Assembly (NCBI RefSeq): GCF_001017435.1
Contig: NZ_CP011371.1
Location: 868,001-932,000, forward strand
Length of the DNA stretch: 64,000 bases
Reading direction: 5' to 3'
From: Caldimonas brevitalea
Lineage (GTDB): Bacteria > Pseudomonadota > Gammaproteobacteria > Burkholderiales > Burkholderiaceae_C
Shown piece by piece: positions 59,994-64,000 of the stretch. The stretch's first letter is position 1; each line of letters opens with the position of its first letter. The notes below the pieces were generated by a model. It ran no database searches. It was not told the DNA's origin and saw nothing but the letters and a program-made list of their open reading frames with translations. A program made the translations under genes and the position numbers.

Positions 59994-60332
59994 ATGAGTG
60001 AACTTGCCTTGCCGGTCCGCGGCACCACGTCGCCGCGTGCCGACGCCGACCTGGGCGGCACCACCGTGGTCGACGCCGGTTTTGTCGTCCGCTCGCCCGC
60101 TGCCATGGTCGCTCTCGTGGGAGCGCGGGTCTCGGAAAGCAGCCTGATCCAGCGGCACGAGCGCGGCGACTTCGGCGACATTCCCGACGCCGACGCGCGG
60201 CGCAACTGGCTCGCGCTGGCATCGGGGCGGCCGGTCCGGTCCGTGTACCGGCTCGCCTCCGGCGCACGGATCGAGGTCGTCACGGATCCGCGCGACCAGA
60301 TGACGCAGTTGAGCCTGCAGGGCGTCGACTAG
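59994..60332 (+). CDS. Small protein resembling ICE/plasmid-associated hypothetical proteins
   Basis: A 112-residue soluble protein. The C-terminal half reads LIQRHERGDFGDIPDADARRNWLALASG, followed by VRSVYRLASGARIEVVTD. This recalls a compact family, often found on plasmids and integrative elements and sometimes mislabelled as a restriction subunit, whose pattern is R/HxxGDWGD...NxxAL...G..SVY.L..G...W.ITE. The likeness is from memory. GGAG lies 7 bases before ATG 59994. It follows the DUF1328 gene by 19 bases. Function is unknown. Confidence 0.65.
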   Translation: MSELALPVRGTTSPRADADLGGTTVVDAGFVVRSPAAMVALVGARVSESSLIQRHERGDFGDIPDADARRNWLALASGRPVRSVYRLASGARIEVVTDPRDQMTQLSLQGVD

Positions 60333-60491
60333 GCCACCGCGCACGGCGGGCCGCTCGGGTCACGGTGCCAGGGGCGTGCGAGCGGCAAACGCCAAATTTC
60401 ACCGGAATGGGAGAGCAGCCCACCCCTCGGGGGGATGTGCCGGGGCCTATACATTTCGTAGCATCTGGCGATCGCCCCCTCCCGACTGCCG

Positions 60492-61085
60492 ATGACCACG
60501 CCTTCCTCGCTCGCTGCCCCTGCCGGTTCAGTCCTCCACACCTACAAACATCTCAGCCTGGAATGGAACGAGACGCTCGGCGCCTGGACCTGCCCCTTGC
60601 CCGAACTCGACACGCAAGCGAGCCTGCGTCTGTTCACCGGCTCGGCTGCCGTGCCGCCCCCGGTGCTGGCGTGTGAGGTCGCGCTGGCCACGCTGGCCCT
60701 GATCGACCGCATCGACCTCGATGCCCGCCGGCACCTGGAAAGCGAAGCGGCGGCTCACTTGGGCGAGCTGTACGAACGTGCCGTGACCCTGCACGACTTC
60801 GCACCCTGTAGCCTCGACCTCGGAGGCGAGGGCGCGCAGGCCGACCGCTTCGCGCTGACCTACCGCGCACGTTTCGATGTCACCCGCGTCTGGAAGGTGC
60901 GCTTCCGCGGACTGGTGCCGTTGCACTGGCGTGTCGAGCAGTCACCACCGGCGGCCGCCGACAGCGCGTCGCCCCTGCCGCGTGTCCGCGGCCAACCCGA
61001 GGGCACGGCGCTGGGCGTCGCGTCGGCCCGGCTGCTGCGCCGCTGCCTCAACCGCGTCAACGCCCGGACGTTTCGCCAGCGCTGA
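60492..61085 (+). CDS. Protein of unknown function
   Basis: A 197-residue soluble protein with no recognised family. Its features include LEWNETLGAWTCPLPELDTQASLRLF, a helical middle part (LACEVALATLALIDRIDLDARRHLESEAAAHLGELY) and DRFALTYRARFDVTRVWKVRF near residue 125. No signal or membrane segment is seen. An ATG at 60492 follows no strong ribosome binding site (GACTGCCG). Codon use fits its neighbours. The GC-rich hairpin at 61087 follows. Confidence 0.6.
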   Translation: MTTPSSLAAPAGSVLHTYKHLSLEWNETLGAWTCPLPELDTQASLRLFTGSAAVPPPVLACEVALATLALIDRIDLDARRHLESEAAAHLGELYERAVTLHDFAPCSLDLGGEGAQADRFALTYRARFDVTRVWKVRFRGLVPLHWRVEQSPPAAADSASPLPRVRGQPEGTALGVASARLLRRCLNRVNARTFRQR

Positions 61086-61086
61086 T

Positions 61087-61111
61087 CGCCCGGGTTCCGT
61101 GCGCCCGGGCG
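61087..61111. terminator. GC-rich hairpin between convergent genes
   Basis: Arms CGCCCGGG / CCCGGGCG (8 bases) with a 9-base loop lie one base after the stop of the preceding gene and 33 bases from the stop of the convergent esterase. No T run follows, so its strength as a terminator is uncertain. Confidence 0.45.
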
Positions 61112-61144
61112 GGCTGGGGCGCACCGAGTTGGGCCACCAGCCGC

Positions 61145-61873
61145 TCATGCCGCGGCATCAACGCGAGCCGGTGGCGGACAGTGACCGCGCAGCCATGCGG
61201 CCGTGTCGTCGAACATCACCCCGGCGGGGGCATGCCCCACGCCGTCGTAGGAGCGCCACACCACGGCTGCCCGACACGCCCGCAGGGCCTGCGCCGCACG
61301 CTCCGCGTGCTCGATCGGCAGCACGTCGTCGTCCCGACCATGGGCGATGAACAGCCTCAGCGTCGCCAGGTCGTCGCGCGGCGCAACGGGTTCGAGATGC
61401 GACAGCAGCCGCGACGCCAGCAGCGCCAGCCCACGCACCCGCCCGGGGTGCGACAGCGCAAAGGTCGACGCCACCGCGCCGCCCTGGCTGAACCCCAGCA
61501 GGTACAACTGACGCAGATCGAAAGGGCAGTGGCGCGGCAGCTGCTCGACGAACTGCAGCAAACGGGTTTGCGCCCACTCCACTTGCTGCAGGTTGATCTC
61601 GGCGTCGTCGCGTCGAAAATGAACCGGATACCAGAAGTACCCGCCGCGCGGCATGCGCCGCGGCGCGCGCACCACCACCACGTGCACATGCGACGGAAGC
61701 CGTTGCGCCAGAGGCAGCAGGCTGGATTCGTCGGCGCCGGCACCGTGCAGCAAGAGGGCGAGCGGCCGGGCGGCGGCCGGGCCGGGGCAGGCGGGGCGCA
61801 CACGGTAGTGCAAGGGGTGCTCCCCGGCGCTGCGCAACAGCGGGCTGAAGCCGGGCAGATCGGAACCGCTCAT
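61145..61873 (-). CDS. Serine esterase / alpha-beta hydrolase (carboxylesterase/phospholipase type)
   Basis: A 242-residue cytoplasmic alpha/beta hydrolase. The oxyanion segment LALLLHGAGADESSLLPLAQRL is followed by the nucleophile elbow LLGFSQGGAVAS (Ser), the acid-side GRDDDVLPIEHAER and the His in DGVGHAPAGV. These match the YpfH-like carboxylesterase group. The ATG at 61873 has AAGAGG just upstream; the same frame reads much further upstream only as the shadow of the malic enzyme gene. Substrate is unknown, likely an ester of small or medium chain. It is divergent from the malic enzyme with about 200 bases between. Confidence 0.85.
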   Translation of the reverse strand: MSGSDLPGFSPLLRSAGEHPLHYRVRPACPGPAAARPLALLLHGAGADESSLLPLAQRLPSHVHVVVVRAPRRMPRGGYFWYPVHFRRDDAEINLQQVEWAQTRLLQFVEQLPRHCPFDLRQLYLLGFSQGGAVASTFALSHPGRVRGLALLASRLLSHLEPVAPRDDLATLRLFIAHGRDDDVLPIEHAERAAQALRACRAAVVWRSYDGVGHAPAGVMFDDTAAWLRGHCPPPARVDAAA

Positions 61874-62077
61874 GCCTCTTTTCAGCAGCCCGGGTGCCCA
61901 ATATCGGCGTCCCGATTGCTGGAGGCGATGCGAAAGCTCTTTTGACTGCAAAAAAGCCACAAGCCGGCCCGCTAGACTGCTCGCCTTCCTCGGCTGCCCC
62001 AGTGCCCGCGACGGTGTCGCCTGCGAGACAGCGGGGACGATCGTCCCAGAACAGATCATGAGATGAAGGAGGCACCC

Positions 62078-64000
62078 ATGGCCCGACAGGAACTCTCCGC
62101 CGCCGAACAGGCGCTGCGCGAGGCTGCACTCGAATATCACCGCGTGCCCACGCGCGGCAAGATCGCGGTGCTGCCGACCAAACCGCTGTCGAATCAGCGC
62201 GATCTTTCGCTCGCCTACTCGCCCGGGGTGGCTTATGCCTGCCTGGCCATCGAGGACGATCCGAGCCTGGCCGCCGAGTACACCTCGCGCGGCAACCTGG
62301 TGGGCGTGGTCACCAACGGCACCGCGGTGCTCGGCCTGGGCGACATCGGGCCCTTGGCCGGCAAGCCGGTGATGGAAGGCAAGGGTTGTTTGTTCCGCAA
62401 ATTCGCCGGCATCGATGTGTTCGACATCGAACTCGCCGAGAAGGACCCGGACAAGCTGGTCGACATCATCGCCGCGCTGGAGCCGACGCTGGGCGGCATC
62501 AACTTGGAAGACATCAAGGCGCCCGAGTGCTTCTACATCGAGCGCAAGCTGAAGGAACGCCTCAACATCCCCGTGTTCCATGACGACCAGCACGGCACCG
62601 CCATCATCTCGGCCGCCGCGTTGATCAATGGCATGGAGTTGGTGGGCAAGCGCCTGTCGGAGGTCAAGCTCGCGGTGTCCGGCGCCGGCGCTGCGGCCAT
62701 CGCCTGCGTCGACCTGATGGTGCGCCTGGGCGTCAGCCAAGAGAACGTCTTCATGTGCGACTCGAAGGGCGTGTTGCACCACCAGCGCGAAGACCGCCTC
62801 GACGAGTCGAAGCGCCGCTATGTGCAGCGCACCGACGCACGCACCTTGGCCGATGTCGTCAAGGGTGCCGACGTGTTCCTCGGCTGTTCTGCCGCCGGCG
62901 TGCTGTCGGCCGAGATGGTGAAGACCATGGCCGAGCGCCCGCTGATCCTCGCGCTCGCCAATCCCGAGCCCGAGATCCGGCCGGAAATCGCCAAGGCCGC
63001 CCGGCCCGACTGCATCGTCGCGACCGGCCGTTCCGACTACCCCAACCAGGTCAACAACGTCCTCTGCTTCCCCTACATCTTCCGCGGCGCGCTCGACAGC
63101 GGTGCCACCCGCATCACCGAGGAGATGAAGGTCGCATGTGTGCAGGAGATCGCCAACCTGGCCAAGGCCGAGATCAGCAACGAGGTGGCGGCGGCATATC
63201 CGGGTGAAGACATGCGCTTCGGCCCGGACTACCTGATCCCCAAGCCCTTCGATTCGCGGCTGATCCTGCGCATCGCCCCGGCAGTCGCCAAGGCCGCCGC
63301 GGAGTCGGGCGTCGCGACCCGGCCGATTGCGGATCTCGAGGCCTACCGCGAGTCGCTGATCCGGTTCGTCACCCACACCGGCTTGTTCATGCGGCCGGTG
63401 TTCATGGCCGCGCGTCGCGCCTCCAAGCGTATCGTCTATGCCGAAGGCGAGGACGAGCGCACGCTGCGGGCGGTGCAGATCGCGCTCGAGGAGGGGTTGG
63501 TCAAGCCGATCCTGATCGGCCGCCCTGGGGTGATCCAGCAGCGCATCGAACGCGCCGGCCTGCGCCTGCGTCCCGGCGTCGACTTCGAGCTGTGCGACCC
63601 GGAAGACGATCCGCGCTTCCGGCAGTACTGGGAAACCTATCAGCGTCTGAAGGGCCGCGACGGTGTGACGCCCGAGATGGCCAAGGCTGCGGTGCGCCGC
63701 TCCAACACCTTGATCGCTTCGCTGATGGTGCACCTGGGCGACGCCGACGGTCTGTTGTGCGGCCTGGTCGGGCGCTTCGAGCAGCACCTCGATCACCTCC
63801 GCGACGTGATCGGCATGCGGCCCGACGTGCGCACCCTGGCCACGCTCAACGCCCTGGTGCTCGACCAGTACACGCTGTTCATCGCCGACACCTTCGTCAA
63901 CGACGATCCGAGTGCCGAGGAGCTCAGCGAGATCGCGAGCATGGCGGCCGAATCGGTGCGCCATTTCGGGCTGGACCCGCGCGTGGCCTTTTTGTCGCAC
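62078..64000 (+). CDS. maeB: NADP-dependent malic enzyme with phosphotransacetylase-like domain, truncated by window edge
   Basis: The first 641 residues of a MaeB-type malic enzyme, which makes pyruvate, CO2 and NADPH from malate. Malic domain: [49 protein letters not shown] and the catalytic region [19 protein letters not shown]; the NAD(P) motif is [17 protein letters not shown]. From about residue 430 begins the C-terminal PTA-like domain ([18 protein letters not shown], then [15 protein letters not shown]), which in this class is regulatory, not an active acetyltransferase. AAGGAGG lies 5 bases before the ATG. The family length is about 760 residues, so roughly 120 are missing beyond the window. 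No defect is visible. Confidence 0.95.
   Translation, partial: MARQELSAAEQALREAALEYHRVPTRGKIAVLPTKPLSNQRDLSLAYSPGVAYACLAIEDDPSLAAEYTSRGNLVGVVTNGTAVLGLGDIGPLAGKPVMEGKGCLFRKFAGIDVFDIELAEKDPDKLVDIIAALEPTLGGINLEDIKAPECFYIERKLKERLNIPVFHDDQHGTAIISAAALINGMELVGKRLSEVKLAVSGAGAAAIACVDLMVRLGVSQENVFMCDSKGVLHHQREDRLDESKRRYVQRTDARTLADVVKGADVFLGCSAAGVLSAEMVKTMAERPLILALANPEPEIRPEIAKAARPDCIVATGRSDYPNQVNNVLCFPYIFRGALDSGATRITEEMKVACVQEIANLAKAEISNEVAAAYPGEDMRFGPDYLIPKPFDSRLILRIAPAVAKAAAESGVATRPIADLEAYRESLIRFVTHTGLFMRPVFMAARRASKRIVYAEGEDERTLRAVQIALEEGLVKPILIGRPGVIQQRIERAGLRLRPGVDFELCDPEDDPRFRQYWETYQRLKGRDGVTPEMAKAAVRRSNTLIASLMVHLGDADGLLCGLVGRFEQHLDHLRDVIGMRPDVRTLATLNALVLDQYTLFIADTFVNDDPSAEELSEIASMAAESVRHFGLDPRVAFLSH

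Noticed and set aside
61874..64000. A minus-strand extension of the esterase gene reaching the right edge
   Set aside because: It is the reverse reading of the malic enzyme gene. The esterase family N-terminus begins near 61873.

Overview
The window is high-GC bacterial DNA with dense, mostly short-spaced genes. PEP-CTERM proteins, an imuA gene under a CTGT-N8-ACAG SOS box, a cyanophycinase, a PhaC-like hydrolase and a complete GlgE-pathway operon together suggest a betaproteobacterium of the order Burkholderiales, in the Rubrivivax/Leptothrix/Caldimonas neighbourhood. That placement is inferred from gene content, not from a marker gene. No rRNA, tRNA, CRISPR array or replication origin was seen.

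Layout. 1-0.9 kb: the end of an IS3-family element (orfA plus the 5' part of orfB, joined by an A7 frameshift site), followed by about 1 kb of non-coding DNA with palindromic repeats. 1.9-15.2 kb: a glycosidase-like lipoprotein, a DedA protein, an old-yellow-enzyme reductase, an RTX repeat protein divergent from a PagL-like lipid A deacylase, a stand-alone imuA, two small regulatory or redox-like proteins, a fused osmolyte-type binding protein/permease, a membrane-anchored C13 peptidase, an epoxide-hydrolase-like protein and a DUF454 protein. 15.2-25.1 kb: a PEP-CTERM protein, an AraC regulator with a possible leader peptide, a PraB-like/fadD/TetR/small-protein group, a class A penicillin-binding protein, and a second PEP-CTERM-like protein. 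25.4-28.3 kb: two DUF2382 stress proteins and a winged-helix/ATPase/STAS-like regulator.

28.4-35 kb is a sugar region: an AGE-family epimerase on one strand, and on the other UDP-galactopyranose mutase, a GH1/RmlD fusion and a glycosyltransferase. 35-42.5 kb holds two multihaem or dihaem cytochromes, a PhaC-like hydrolase with a serine nucleophile, an SDR, a cyanophycinase, a thioredoxin-reductase-like flavoprotein and four very small proteins, two of them paralogues. A Leu/Ile/Val-type binding protein follows, closed by a strong two-way terminator.

44.5-56.5 kb is the metabolic centre: glgB, glgE, treS-maltokinase, a mechanosensitive-channel-like membrane gene and glgX run on the minus strand with overlaps or gaps under 40 bases, then after 457 bases a GH100/debranching-like glycosidase. 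Together they would turn trehalose into maltose 1-phosphate and branched alpha-glucan, and trim it. The embedded channel gene suggests a link with osmotic stress, as do the DUF2382, DUF1328 and osmolyte-transporter genes elsewhere. 56.7-64 kb: a copper-radical-oxidase-like lipoprotein with two discoidin-like domains, three small or unknown proteins, a serine esterase, and a malic enzyme (maeB type) cut by the right edge.
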